A stretch of DNA of 64,000 nucleotides, taken from positions 310,001-374,000 of the forward strand of contig NZ_JAOWKZ010000004.1 of the NCBI RefSeq assembly GCF_025751495.1. The letters are read 5' to 3'. Positions 25,952-35,349 of the stretch are shown one piece after another (the first letter of the stretch is position 1; each line of letters starts with the position of its first letter). Below the pieces are notes generated by a model. It saw only the letters and a list, made by a program, of their open reading frames with translations, was not told the origin of the DNA and did not search any database. Origin of the DNA: Albidovulum litorale (GTDB taxonomy: Bacteria; Pseudomonadota; Alphaproteobacteria; Rhodobacterales; Rhodobacteraceae). The position numbers and the translations under genes were made by a program.

Positions 25952-27298
25952 ATGGTCGCAGGGATCGATCCGGCACGGCTGAACGCCGTGTTCGAGAGAG
26001 AGTATCGGGAATTCGTTGCCAGAACGCCGAAGTCGGCAGCACTGATCGCAAGGGCGCGCGACGTGATGCCTGATGGCGTGCCGATGGCCTGGATGGCGGG
26101 TCTCTTCGCGCATCCGCCGATCTGCGCGGTCGGGGGCGAAGGCAGCGCCTTCGAGGATGCCGACGGCAACCGTTACATCGACTTCAACCTCGCCGATCTG
26201 AGCAACACCATCGGTTACGGACCGACCGCCGTCAGCCGTCTTACCGCGGAAACGGCGGCGCGGGGCGTGCAGTATCTGATGCCGTCAGAGGATGCGATTG
26301 CGGTTGCGGAGGAGCTGAAACGCCGGACGGGTTTCCGGTTCTGGCAGTACACGCTCAGCGCCTCGCAGGCGAATACCGAGATCATCCGTATCGCCCGCGC
26401 CATGACGGGGCGGCAGAAGGTGGTGGTGTTTCAGGGCAAGTATCACGGCCATCTCGACACCACGCTGGCCGAGGATGGCCCGCCGGACGCTCTGGGACTG
26501 GCGCCAGCCTCGGTGCGCGACACCGTCGTGATCCCGTTTAACGACCCCGATGCCCTGCGCGCCGCACTTGCGGGCGGGGACGTCGCGCTGGTGATGACCG
26601 AACCCGCGCTGACCAATTGCACGCTGGTCATCGCCGAGCCGGGTTTTCTGACCGACGCGCATGCTTTGTCCCGTGCGGCGGGCACGCTCTTTGCGTTCGA
26701 TGAGACCCATACCTGGCAGTTCGCCTATGGCGGCCTCGCGCCGGGCGATGGCTTGACCGCGGATTTCCTGTGCCTTGGCAAGGGCCTTGGCACCGGTGTG
26801 GCCTTCGCCTGCTACGGCATGACGGCTGAGATCGGCGCGTTCGTCGAAGACCAGCTTGAATCCATTTCGCGTGACCGCAACGGGTTGGCCATCGGCGGAA
26901 CGCTCTTTGGCAACGCACTCAGCGTATCGGCGACCCGTGCCGGTCTGGACGAGATCCTAACCGAAGAGGGATATGCCCGCCTTGCTCGGCTCGGAACCCG
27001 CCTTGCCGACGGGCTCGACGGTCTGATCGCCCGGCACGGACTGCCCTGGCGTTCATTCCGACTCGGGCCGCGGGCGGGGTTCTGTCTTACGCCGGAAGCG
27101 CCACGGAACTATACCGAGGCGAAACCCTCGCTTGACCGGTCATTCAGCGCCGCACGGCGGCTGTTCATGGCCAATCGCGGAATATGGGAGGCGATCATCT
27201 CGGCCGCGCCGCAGGTTGGTTTCGCGCATGAAGCGGCCGATATCGACCGCTATGTCGAGGTCGCGGGCGCGTTCCTTGATGATGTGACCGGGGCCTGA
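25952..27298 (+). CDS. Class III aminotransferase, glutamate-1-semialdehyde aminomutase-like
   Basis: A 448-residue PLP enzyme of fold type I. The PLP lysine is Lys277 in LCLGKGLGTGVAF, with the acidic ring-nitrogen partner in LFAFDETHTWQF. The N-terminal half has the GSAM-like YIDFNLADLSNTIGYG. It is unlikely to be HemL for haem, because the DETHTW motif and sequence differ from the HemL DEV block and the genomic setting is catabolic. It starts 46 bases after the demethylase gene and probably ends the amine operon, perhaps transaminating the demethylated product. Substrate unknown. Confidence 0.75.
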   Translation: MVAGIDPARLNAVFEREYREFVARTPKSAALIARARDVMPDGVPMAWMAGLFAHPPICAVGGEGSAFEDADGNRYIDFNLADLSNTIGYGPTAVSRLTAETAARGVQYLMPSEDAIAVAEELKRRTGFRFWQYTLSASQANTEIIRIARAMTGRQKVVVFQGKYHGHLDTTLAEDGPPDALGLAPASVRDTVVIPFNDPDALRAALAGGDVALVMTEPALTNCTLVIAEPGFLTDAHALSRAAGTLFAFDETHTWQFAYGGLAPGDGLTADFLCLGKGLGTGVAFACYGMTAEIGAFVEDQLESISRDRNGLAIGGTLFGNALSVSATRAGLDEILTEEGYARLARLGTRLADGLDGLIARHGLPWRSFRLGPRAGFCLTPEAPRNYTEAKPSLDRSFSAARRLFMANRGIWEAIISAAPQVGFAHEAADIDRYVEVAGAFLDDVTGA

Positions 27299-27307
27299 CC
27301 GGGCAAT

Positions 27308-28210
27308 TCAGAGATTGAAGACACGGCTTGGGTGCAGTTCACCGGACTTGTAGACGCCGACCGCGACGGCGCGGCCCTGATGGCTGGCCCAGGCCTCGTC
27401 GCCCCAGTCCACGTCAGAGGCGAAGACCATGCCCGGATTGCCGTTTTTCAGCCGCGCCGCGCCTTCGGGCGTCGCCTTCAGTTCCGGCAGGTCGACCAGC
27501 CCGACCTCCAAGGGCAGAAGAAGCGCATCGAGCGCGTCGGTCTTGGCCAGTTCGTCGATCTTCTCGATGCTCACCCCGTCAACGGCTTCGAACGGTCCTG
27601 ACCATTCGCGCCGCAACCAGATCACATGGCCGTGGCAGCCCAGAGCCGCGCCCAGATCACGGGCGATGGAACGGACATAACCGCCCTTGCCGCAGACCAT
27701 TTCCAGTTCGACCGTATCAGCATCGGGCCGCGCGATCATCTCAAGGCTTTCGACCCAGAGGGGGCGGGCGGCCAGTTCCATCTCCTCGCCCGCGCGGGCA
27801 AGAGCATAGGCGCGTTCGCCGTCCACCTTCACGGCGGAAAACTGCGGCGGCACCTGCATGATCTCGGCCCGGAACGGTTCCAGCGCTGCGCGGAGCTGGT
27901 CATCCGTGGGGCGCTTGTCCGATGTTGCGATCACCTCGCCTTCGGCATCGTCGGTATTGGTGGCTACGCCCAGCCGCACGGCGAAGCGGTAGCATTTCAG
28001 CGCGTCGGTGATGTAGGGCACGGTCTTCGTCGCCTCGCCGAGCGCCACGGCCAGCACGCCCGTCGCCTCGGGGTCGAGCGTTCCGGCATGGCCCGCCTTC
28101 TTCGCGTCGAGCGCCCAGCGCACCTTGTTCACGACCGAGGTCGAGGTCATGCCCGCAGGCTTGTCCACCACCAGCCAGCCGGAAATGTCGCGACCTTTCT
28201 TGCGTGCCAT
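27308..28210 (-). CDS. truB: tRNA pseudouridine(55) synthase TruB
   Basis: TruB makes pseudouridine 55 in the T-loop of most tRNAs. The 300-residue protein has the catalytic Asp46 in [13 protein letters not shown], the KPAGMTST motif near the N-terminus and [12 protein letters not shown] in the PUA-proximal part. It converges on the aminotransferase gene with a 9-base gap. It lies downstream of rbfA on the same strand, the common translation-factor neighbourhood, with one periplasmic-protein gene between them. Confidence 0.95.
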   Translation of the reverse strand: MARKKGRDISGWLVVDKPAGMTSTSVVNKVRWALDAKKAGHAGTLDPEATGVLAVALGEATKTVPYITDALKCYRFAVRLGVATNTDDAEGEVIATSDKRPTDDQLRAALEPFRAEIMQVPPQFSAVKVDGERAYALARAGEEMELAARPLWVESLEMIARPDADTVELEMVCGKGGYVRSIARDLGAALGCHGHVIWLRREWSGPFEAVDGVSIEKIDELAKTDALDALLLPLEVGLVDLPELKATPEGAARLKNGNPGMVFASDVDWGDEAWASHQGRAVAVGVYKSGELHPSRVFNL

Positions 28211-28262
28211 GTCTCATTCCTTCCCGAAGAAGGACGCCAGCTACCGAATGCGGCGGGCGGCG

Positions 28263-29003
28263 TCAACGCCCGGGAACGACAAGCCCCACCATCGGCCCCA
28301 TCGGAAAGCCGATATCGTCGCGCCCAATCTCGGGTGCGTAAAGGCGCGAGACCTTGCCGTCAAAGTAAAGCGCATTCGGCAGGCCCAGCCCGTCACGGAA
28401 GAGGCGGGCGAATTCGTGGAACGTGACCGGCGCATCCGAGATGGCAAAGACCGCCCTTTGCCCGTCAGTGCTGATGCCTACGCCGTTGCGGATATAGCGC
28501 GAGTCGGAATCGGGCAGAAAGCGCGGATGGAGGGCATCGTCGATGACCAGCATCGGGCCCGACTGGGTAGCATAGGCGCAATCAGGCGGTGCGATGGCGA
28601 AGGCGCGCGATTCCTCCACGGCAAAGCCATCCTCGCCGATACAGAACACCCCGTTCGGCAACAGCCCGAAATTCCCCGGCCCCTCGCGCGTGACGATCGT
28701 TGCGACCTCGCGCCCGTTTTCGACAAAAAGCCCGACCGGGGCCCGGTCGGGATGATACATGCCGGCATTCATGGCAAAGACCAGCCGTTCGCCCCCGGCC
28801 TCCACCTGATCGCGCAGCCGGTCGAAGGTCCCCATCGGGCGGCCGTCGGTCCCGGTCAGGAAGAGTTGTAGACCTTCGCCCGCCGCGACTTCGCAGATCG
28901 CATAGGACTGGCCGTCATGGTCCGTCATCCGGCAGGTATCCGCCTGCGCGGCACCTGCCAGAGCCAGAAGCGCAAGCCCGGCCTTAGCCCAGATCCTGAT
29001 CAT
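28263..29003 (-). CDS. Secreted phosphodiester glycosidase family protein (DUF2233)
   Basis: A 246-residue protein with a signal peptide (MIRIWAKAGLALLALAGAAQA) and a NAGPA/DUF2233 domain: FAMNAGMYHPDRAPVGLFVE, NFGLLPNGVFCI and ATQSGPMLVIDD are characteristic blocks. Relatives cleave sugar-phosphodiester bonds; the periplasmic target here is unknown. Its start overlaps the 3' end of rbfA by 20 bases, so it is co-transcribed and probably translationally coupled. The ATG at 29003 has GAGG close upstream; 29012 is an alternative. Confidence 0.82.
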   Translation of the reverse strand: MIRIWAKAGLALLALAGAAQADTCRMTDHDGQSYAICEVAAGEGLQLFLTGTDGRPMGTFDRLRDQVEAGGERLVFAMNAGMYHPDRAPVGLFVENGREVATIVTREGPGNFGLLPNGVFCIGEDGFAVEESRAFAIAPPDCAYATQSGPMLVIDDALHPRFLPDSDSRYIRNGVGISTDGQRAVFAISDAPVTFHEFARLFRDGLGLPNALYFDGKVSRLYAPEIGRDDIGFPMGPMVGLVVPGR

Positions 29004-29412
29004 CGTCCTCATCGTCGCGCTTTGCGATATCGCGCTGCACCCGCTCATCCGACAGAAGCCGACGGGTTTCGTCCATCCGGTCGAAGGTTTCGTCCAGCAT
29101 GAACCGCAGTTCCGGCGCGAATTTGAGTTTCATCGCCTTGCCGACATGGTGGCGCAGCTCGCCCTTGGAGCGGTTGAGCGCAACCATCGCCTCATCGGCA
29201 TCCTTGCCGCCCAAGGGCAGGACATAGACCGTGGCCACCCTGAGATCGGCGGACACACGTACTTCGCCCACGGTGATCGACATGGCGCGCAACGTATGGT
29301 TATGCACCTCGCCCCGCTGCAGGATCTCCGAAAGAGTCCGGCGGATCAGTTCGCCGACGCGAAGCTGACGCTGGGAGGGGCCTGAGCCGGATGAGAAGCG
29401 GTTCGCTGCCAT
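28984..29412 (-). CDS. rbfA: 30S ribosome-binding factor RbfA
   Basis: RbfA is a KH-domain protein that helps mature the 5' end of 16S rRNA and the 30S subunit, notably in the cold. The 142-residue protein shows RVGELIRRTLSEILQRGEVH, ITVGEVRVSADLRVATVYV and PELRFMLDETFDRMDE, with an acidic C-terminal tail (DDEDDDQDLG). Divergent from dapB across 98 bases. Upstream gene of rbfA - DUF2233 - truB. Confidence 0.95.
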   Translation of the reverse strand: MAANRFSSGSGPSQRQLRVGELIRRTLSEILQRGEVHNHTLRAMSITVGEVRVSADLRVATVYVLPLGGKDADEAMVALNRSKGELRHHVGKAMKLKFAPELRFMLDETFDRMDETRRLLSDERVQRDIAKRDDEDDDQDLG

Positions 29413-29510
29413 GACGCCGGTTTAATCCAGCCGTGAGACGGCTGCAACGGGCCTTTGCCAAGGTGTTCTGCAAAGGCTAAAGGAGATCGGACCAAGGCAG
29501 GGAGGCGCGC

Positions 29511-30329
29511 ATGACCGACAACCAAGACCTACCCGGTATCGTCGTGACCGGCGTGTCCGGCCGGATGGGGCAGATGCTGGTGAAGACGATCCGCGACTCT
29601 GAACGGGCGCGGCTCGTCGGTGCGGTGGAACGGACGGGCCATGACTGGATCGGCCGCGATCTGGGTCAGGCGATGGGCGGGGCCGCGACGGGCGTCATCG
29701 TCACCGACGACCCGCTGGAGGCCTTTGCGAAGGCGCAGGCGGTGATCGACTTTACCGCCCCTGCGGCCACGGTCGAGTTCGCGGCGCTGGCCGCGCAGGC
29801 CAGGGCGGTCCATGTGATTGGGACGACCGGCATGGAAGAGACGCATCTGGCTAAGGTCAAAGCTGCCGCCCGCCACGCGGTCATTGTGCGCGCGGGCAAT
29901 ATGAGCCTCGGGGTCAACTTGCTGACCCAGCTGACGAAAAAGGTGGCCGCCGCGCTTGACGCCGATTGGGATATCGAGATCGTCGAGGCACATCACCGTC
30001 ACAAGGTCGATGCGCCGTCCGGCACCGCGCTGATGCTCGGCGAGGCGGCGGCAGAGGGCCGGAGGCTGAATTTTCCCGATATCCGCGACGCCGCCCGCGA
30101 GGGCATCACCGGTGCGCGCCAGCGTGGCCATATCGGCTTTTCGGCGATAAGGGGCGGTGATGTCGTCGGCGAGCATGACGTGATCTTCGCGGCTGACGGT
30201 GAACGCATCGTGCTGCGCCACCTTGCCACCGATCGGTCGATCTTCGCGCGCGGTGCGCTCAAGGCCGCGCTCTGGGGGCAGGACAAGAAGCCGGGCGAAT
30301 ACGATATGCTGGACGTTCTGGGGCTGTGA
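29511..30329 (+). CDS. dapB: 4-hydroxy-tetrahydrodipicolinate reductase DapB
   Basis: DapB reduces hydroxytetrahydrodipicolinate with NAD(P)H in lysine and diaminopimelate synthesis. The 272-residue protein has the Rossmann motif [10 protein letters not shown] near residue 12, FTAPAAT, the catalytic [14 protein letters not shown] block and [14 protein letters not shown]. The start ATG at 29511 follows GGGAGG. A short DUF1674 gene on the opposite strand ends 41 bases after the dapB stop. Confidence 0.95.
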   Translation: MTDNQDLPGIVVTGVSGRMGQMLVKTIRDSERARLVGAVERTGHDWIGRDLGQAMGGAATGVIVTDDPLEAFAKAQAVIDFTAPAATVEFAALAAQARAVHVIGTTGMEETHLAKVKAAARHAVIVRAGNMSLGVNLLTQLTKKVAAALDADWDIEIVEAHHRHKVDAPSGTALMLGEAAAEGRRLNFPDIRDAAREGITGARQRGHIGFSAIRGGDVVGEHDVIFAADGERIVLRHLATDRSIFARGALKAALWGQDKKPGEYDMLDVLGL

Positions 30330-30369
30330 CGTTCGTTACCGGTTAAGGATCGCGCTGGCGGGAACACCG

Positions 30370-30549
30370 TCAGAAATCGACCGCGATCCCCTTCTTTTCC
30401 CAATCTCCATAGCGGACCGGTTCCGGCCCGTCGCGACCACCGAGTTCGGGTGGCAGGTCGGGAGCGTCGGCCTTGCGACGACGCTCCTCGGCCTCGGCCA
30501 GCGCGCGTCTCGCTGCTGCGGGAAGGTCGTTCTCGCTATCTGTCGCCAT
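30370..30549 (-). CDS. DUF1674 protein, probable succinate dehydrogenase assembly factor 4 (SdhAF4)
   Basis: Reading the minus strand from ATG 30549 gives a 59-residue protein that ends GPEPVRYGDWEKKGIAVDF then TGA at 30370. The C-terminal R-Y-G-D-W-E-K-K-G-x-x-x-D-F block is the signature of DUF1674, the family of eukaryotic Sdh8/SDHAF4, which binds flavinylated SdhA during complex II assembly. The N-terminal half is charged and probably disordered (ALAEAEERRRKADAP). It is divergent from rsmB, as I recall for many Rhodobacterales. Easily missed because of its size. Confidence 0.85.
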   Translation of the reverse strand: MATDSENDLPAAARRALAEAEERRRKADAPDLPPELGGRDGPEPVRYGDWEKKGIAVDF

Positions 30550-30617
30550 GGGCCTTCCTTGTCACGGTTGCCTTCGTGATATAGGCCCGCCGCACAGGGG
30601 CGGCAACCGGAGAGAGC

Positions 30618-31901
30618 ATGGCGGCGGATCAGACAGCGCGGAGCGGGGCGGTGCGGCTCGTGCTCGGGGTGCTGGAGGAACGGGTGGCGCTTGGCGATCA
30701 GGTCGCGGCGGGTGCGCTCGCGGGCCTTGCCCCGCCCGACCGGGCCCGGGCGCAGCGGCTGGCGCTAGTCACCCTGCGCAATCTTGCCCGGGCTGACCGG
30801 CTTTTGAAACCATTCCTCCGCAAATCCCCACCGCCTACCGTTCGTGCCATCCTGCGTCTTGCCGTGACCGAGATCATGGCCGAAGGCGCCGCCGCCCACG
30901 GGGTGGTCAGCGAGGCGGTCGGGTTGACCCGGTCCTCGGGCCGGAAGGCGGAGGGCTTTGCCGCCATGGTCAATGCCGTTCTGCGCCGCGTGGCCGAAAC
31001 CGATCCTGCCGCCTGGGCGGCGCTGCCGCCGCAGGAATTGCCCGGATGGCTCAGGGGGCGGCTGATGTCGGCCTGGGGCAAGAAGGCCGTGATGGCGATG
31101 GAGGTGGCGCATGGTCAGGGCGCACCGATTGATCTGACGACGAAGAACGGCGATGCGGCGGGGCTTGCCGCCCGGCTTGGTGGCGAAGTGCTGCCCACCG
31201 GGTCCGTCCGGCTGACCGGCTCGCCGCAGGTCTCTGACCTGCCGGGTTATGCTGAAGGTGACTGGTGGGTGCAGGATGCCGCTGCTGCGCTGGCCGCGAA
31301 GATTCTCGCCCCCCGGGCAGGTGAGCGCATCCTCGACCTTTGCGCAGCACCCGGCGGCAAGACGCTGCAACTTGCCGCCGCTGGCGCACAGGTCACCGCG
31401 CTCGACCTCTCGGCGCAGAGGATGGAACGGCTGGGCGAGAACCTCGCCCGTTGCCGGCTGGCCGCCGATACCGTTGTCGCCGACGCGCTGACATGGGAGA
31501 CCCCGGAGCGCTACGACGCGATCCTGCTCGACGCACCCTGTTCGGCCACCGGCACGATCCGTCGCCATCCCGACCTGCCGCATATCCGTGATGCGTCGGG
31601 GCTGAAGGACATCACCCTGCTGCAAGCGGCCCTGATCGACAGGGCGCTGGTGTTGCTGAAACCCGGCGGGCGGCTGGTCTTCGCGACCTGTTCGCTTTTG
31701 CCGGATGAGGGTGAACGGCAGGTATCGGCCGCCCTTTCGCGCCACCCCGGACTTGCCAGCGACCGTGCGGCCCTTGACCTTCCCGGTCTGGCACCGCATT
31801 GGATCACCGAGGAAAACGGGCTCAGGCTGCGTCCCGATTACTGGCCGGAACGGGGCGGCATGGACGGTTTCTTCATCGCCTGCCTCCGGCCCGGCCATTA
31901 G
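30618..31901 (+). CDS. rsmB: 16S rRNA m5C methyltransferase RsmB/Sun family
   Basis: The 427-residue protein has an N-terminal NusB-like RNA-binding domain (about 10-140) and a C-terminal SAM-dependent RNA m5C methyltransferase domain. The SAM site is LDLCAAPGGKTLQLAA; the two cysteines of the family are in DAPCSATGTIRRHPD and FATCSLLPDEGE, the second forming the covalent RNA adduct. Together these indicate methylation of C967 in 16S rRNA. The start ATG 30618 follows GGAGAG. Confidence 0.92.
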   Translation: MAADQTARSGAVRLVLGVLEERVALGDQVAAGALAGLAPPDRARAQRLALVTLRNLARADRLLKPFLRKSPPPTVRAILRLAVTEIMAEGAAAHGVVSEAVGLTRSSGRKAEGFAAMVNAVLRRVAETDPAAWAALPPQELPGWLRGRLMSAWGKKAVMAMEVAHGQGAPIDLTTKNGDAAGLAARLGGEVLPTGSVRLTGSPQVSDLPGYAEGDWWVQDAAAALAAKILAPRAGERILDLCAAPGGKTLQLAAAGAQVTALDLSAQRMERLGENLARCRLAADTVVADALTWETPERYDAILLDAPCSATGTIRRHPDLPHIRDASGLKDITLLQAALIDRALVLLKPGGRLVFATCSLLPDEGERQVSAALSRHPGLASDRAALDLPGLAPHWITEENGLRLRPDYWPERGGMDGFFIACLRPGH

Positions 31902-31993
31902 CCGGTGACAGCGGCAGGGCACGCCGGTAAATTCGGCGACGGGCAGATTCCCGGGGTGGGGTTCCCCCCGAAGGCAAAACGAGGGAAGCAGGC

Positions 31994-33727
31994 GTGACAC
32001 GGTCCGGAAGCGGGGTCGGCGGCTTTGCCGGTGCGATGCACCGGCTGCATGCGCGTCTGAGCGGGCTTGCCCGGCCCGCGACCGGTTTCGTCAGCCAGCC
32101 GGACCCCAAGAGCATCGGGTCCTTCGCCCGGGGGCGCCAGCTCAGCGCCGGAAATTTCCTTTTTGCGGGCTTCCTGGTCGAGGCAAAAAGCCGGTCGATC
32201 TGGGATGTGCCGGTGCCCGATCGGCGCTTTGAGGACGAGATTCACGGCTGCGCATGGCTCGATGATCTGGCGGCCGTCGCCGATGCTTTGGCAAGTGCGA
32301 ATGCGCGGACATGGATCTTCGAGTGGATCGAGCGCTATGGACGGGGCAAGGGGCCGGGCTGGACTCCCGATCTGACCGGGCGGCGGATCATCCGCTGGAT
32401 CAACCATGCGCTGCTTGTTCTGAACGGTCAGGACCGGGCGGCATCGGATGCCTATTTCCGCTGCCTTGGCCGCCAGACCATTTTCCTGTCGCGCCGCTGG
32501 AAGGCCGCAGCACCTGGCCTGCCCCGGTTCGAGGCGCTGACCGGGCTCGTCTATGCCGGTCTTTCGCTGACCGGGATGGAGCGCCATGTCACCTCGGCCT
32601 CGGCCGCCCTTGGCCGGGAATGCGAGCGTGAGATTGATGCCGAAGGCGGCATCCCGACCCGGAACCCCGAGGAACTGCTGGAGGTCTTCACGCTTCTGAC
32701 CTGGGCCGCGACGGCTTTGGCAGAGGCGGGCCGCACGCCTGCGAAGCCGCATCTGGCGGCGATCGAACGGATCGCGCCGACGCTCAGGGCCTTGCGCCAT
32801 GCCGATGGCGGTCTGGCGCGGTTTCAGGGCGGCGGGCGTGGGCTGGAGGGCCGCCTTGATCAGGCCCTGGCCAATGCCGGTGGCCGGGCGCTGACCGCGC
32901 ATGGGCTGGCCATGGGCTATGCCCGCCTCGCCTCTGGCCGGACCACGGTGATCGTCGATGCCGCCCCTCCGCCGAAGGGCCGGGCCTCGGTCAATGCGCA
33001 TGCCTCCACCCTTGCGATGGAGCTGACCTCGGGCCGCCGCCCGGTTGTCGTCAACTGCGGTTCTGGTCTGAGTTTCGGACCCGAATGGCGCCGGGCCGGG
33101 CGTGCCACGCCGTCGCATTCGACGCTCGCCATTCAGGGTTTTTCGTCCTCCCGCCTTGCCGCCGAAGGCGCGCGGAGCGAGTTTTCCGATGTGCCGGAAC
33201 AGGTCTGGGCGCGGCCCGAATCCGATGCCTTCGGCCGTCGTCTTACGGCCGGGCACAATGGCTATGTGCCGACCCATGGGCTGAGCCACATCCGCCAGTT
33301 GTTCCTGTCGACCGATGGCCGGACGCTGACCGGCGAGGATGCGCTGGGCGCGATGACCGTGGCCGACCGGCGCCGCTACGAGACGATCATGGAGCGCACC
33401 AAGCATCAGGGCGTGCCGTTCGATCTGCGGTTTCACCTGCATCCCGATGTCGATGCCGCGCTCGACCTCGGCGGGACGGCGGTGTCGATGGCGCTGAAAT
33501 CCGGCGAGATCTGGATTTTCCGCCATGACGGCACGGCGGAACTCACGCTGGAACCTTCGGTCTATCTCGAAACCGGGCGGCTGAAGCCGCGCGCGACGAA
33601 ACAGATCGTGCTTTCGGCCCATGTCCTCGATTATGCGCTGCAACTGGGCTGGACCTTGGCCAAGGCACAGGATACCCCACAGGCCATCCGCGACACCGAG
33701 CGCGATGAAGATGTGACCGCCGAATAA
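31994..33727 (+). CDS. Heparinase II/III family protein
   Basis: A 577-residue protein with an alpha-helical toroid N-terminal half and a heparinase II/III-like beta-sandwich C-terminal half (THGLSHIRQLFLSTDGRTLTG, RFHLHPDVDAALDLGG). There is no signal peptide at the GTG start 31994, unlike secreted polysaccharide lyases, so a cytoplasmic or unusual export role is possible. The same gene commonly lies between rsmB and purH in this order, which argues for a conserved cell-envelope function rather than scavenging. Ends 12 bases before purH. Confidence 0.82.
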   Translation: MTRSGSGVGGFAGAMHRLHARLSGLARPATGFVSQPDPKSIGSFARGRQLSAGNFLFAGFLVEAKSRSIWDVPVPDRRFEDEIHGCAWLDDLAAVADALASANARTWIFEWIERYGRGKGPGWTPDLTGRRIIRWINHALLVLNGQDRAASDAYFRCLGRQTIFLSRRWKAAAPGLPRFEALTGLVYAGLSLTGMERHVTSASAALGRECEREIDAEGGIPTRNPEELLEVFTLLTWAATALAEAGRTPAKPHLAAIERIAPTLRALRHADGGLARFQGGGRGLEGRLDQALANAGGRALTAHGLAMGYARLASGRTTVIVDAAPPPKGRASVNAHASTLAMELTSGRRPVVVNCGSGLSFGPEWRRAGRATPSHSTLAIQGFSSSRLAAEGARSEFSDVPEQVWARPESDAFGRRLTAGHNGYVPTHGLSHIRQLFLSTDGRTLTGEDALGAMTVADRRRYETIMERTKHQGVPFDLRFHLHPDVDAALDLGGTAVSMALKSGEIWIFRHDGTAELTLEPSVYLETGRLKPRATKQIVLSAHVLDYALQLGWTLAKAQDTPQAIRDTERDEDVTAE

Positions 33728-33739
33728 AGGACGCTGCCC

Positions 33740-35341
33740 TTGACCGAAAACGCCGCCCAACTGGCCCCGATCGCCCGTGCCCTGATCTCTGTTTCCGACA
33801 AGACCGGGCTTCTGGATTTCGCTAAGGGGCTGGCCGAGAGGGGGGTGGAGCTTCTGTCCACCGGCGGGACCTCGGCGATGCTGCGTGAGGCAGGGCTGAC
33901 GGTCCGCGATGTTGCCGATGTGACGGGTTTTCCCGAGATGATGGATGGTCGCGTGAAGACGCTGCACCCCAAGGTCCATGGCGGCTTGCTGGCGCTGCGC
34001 GACAATGCGGGTCACGTCGCGGCGATGCAGGAGCACGGGATCGAGCCGATCGATCTTCTGGTCGTCAATCTCTACCCGTTTGAGGCGACGGTGGCGAAGG
34101 GTGCGGACTACGACACCTGCGTCGAAAACATCGACATCGGCGGCCCGGCGATGATCCGGGCTGCGGCCAAGAACCACGCCCATGTGGCCGTGGTCGTGGA
34201 CCCCGAGGACTATGGCAAGGTCCTGGGTGACATGGACCAGCATGGCGGCAAGACGTGCCCGAAGTTTCGCCGCAAGCTCGCACAACGGGCCTATGCGCGC
34301 ACTGCGGCCTATGACGCGGCCGTGTCGAACTGGCTGGCCGGTGCCATCGGCGATGCGGCACCGCGCCGCCGCGCCTTTGCCGGGACTTTGGCCCAGACCC
34401 TGCGCTATGGCGAGAACCCGCATCAGTCGGCCGCGTTCTACACCGACGGCTCGGTTCGCCCGGGCGTTTCGACAGCGGTCCAGCATCAGGGCAAGGAACT
34501 GAGCTACAACAATATCAACGATACCGACGCGGCCTTTGAACTGGTGGCTGAATTCGACCCGGCCGAGGGCCCGGCTTGCGCGATTATCAAGCACGCCAAT
34601 CCCTGCGGCGTGGCGCGCGGCGCGACGCTTCTGGAGGCTTACAAGGCCGCCTATGACTGCGACCGCACCTCGGCCTTTGGCGGTATCGTGGCGCTGAACC
34701 GGGTTCTGGATGCGGCGACGGCGGAAGAAATCTGCCGGATTTTCACTGAAGTCGTGATCGCGCCGGGTGCCGACGATGCGGCCATGAGTATTTTTGCCAA
34801 GAAGAAGAACCTGCGGCTTCTGACGACGGTCGGCGTGCCCGACCCGAAAGCCCCGGGCCTCGCCTTCCGGCAGGTTTCTGGCGGCTTCCTCGTGCAGGAC
34901 CGTGACAACGGCTTCGTTGTGCCCGCCGACCTGAAGGTGGTGACCAAGCGCGCCCCAAGCGCTGCGGAGCTTGCCGACCTTCTCTTCGCCTGGAAAGTCG
35001 CCAAGCATGTCAAGTCGAATGCCATTGTCTATGTGAAGGACGGTGCGACCATGGGCATCGGCGCCGGGCAGATGAGCCGGGTGGATTCAACCCGCATCGC
35101 GGCGCGCAAATCGGCCGACATGGCCGAGGCGCTTGGGCTGGCCGAACCGACCGTGAAGGGTTCCGTCGTCGCCTCAGATGCCTTCTTCCCCTTCCCCGAT
35201 GGCCTCTTGACCGCAGCCGAGGCCGGTGCAACAGCGGTGATCCAGCCCGGCGGCTCCATGCGCGATGACGAGGTTATCGCGGCGGCGGATGAAGCAGGTC
35301 TTGCCATGGTCTTCACCGGCCAACGGCATTTCCGGCACTGA
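33740..35341 (+). CDS. purH: Bifunctional AICAR transformylase / IMP cyclohydrolase PurH
   Basis: PurH carries out the last two steps of IMP synthesis. The 533-residue protein has an N-terminal MGS-like cyclohydrolase domain ([37 protein letters not shown]) and a C-terminal AICARFT domain ([36 protein letters not shown]). The start is a TTG at 33740, with AAAGGA nine bases upstream; the first residues [20 protein letters not shown] fit the family. lspA follows after 8 bases. Confidence 0.95.
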   Translation: MTENAAQLAPIARALISVSDKTGLLDFAKGLAERGVELLSTGGTSAMLREAGLTVRDVADVTGFPEMMDGRVKTLHPKVHGGLLALRDNAGHVAAMQEHGIEPIDLLVVNLYPFEATVAKGADYDTCVENIDIGGPAMIRAAAKNHAHVAVVVDPEDYGKVLGDMDQHGGKTCPKFRRKLAQRAYARTAAYDAAVSNWLAGAIGDAAPRRRAFAGTLAQTLRYGENPHQSAAFYTDGSVRPGVSTAVQHQGKELSYNNINDTDAAFELVAEFDPAEGPACAIIKHANPCGVARGATLLEAYKAAYDCDRTSAFGGIVALNRVLDAATAEEICRIFTEVVIAPGADDAAMSIFAKKKNLRLLTTVGVPDPKAPGLAFRQVSGGFLVQDRDNGFVVPADLKVVTKRAPSAAELADLLFAWKVAKHVKSNAIVYVKDGATMGIGAGQMSRVDSTRIAARKSADMAEALGLAEPTVKGSVVASDAFFPFPDGLLTAAEAGATAVIQPGGSMRDDEVIAAADEAGLAMVFTGQRHFRH

Positions 35342-35349
35342 GGACGCAG

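Noticed and set aside
25952-27298. HemL (haem biosynthesis glutamate-1-semialdehyde aminomutase)
   Set aside because: Rhodobacterales make aminolevulinate by the C4 route, the active-site surroundings differ, and the neighbours are catabolic.
31898-35008. A 1036-codon open frame on the minus strand opposite the heparinase-like gene and purH
   Set aside because: It has the Arg/Gly/His-rich composition of antisense frames in GC-rich genes, no domain, and lies wholly opposite two well-supported genes.
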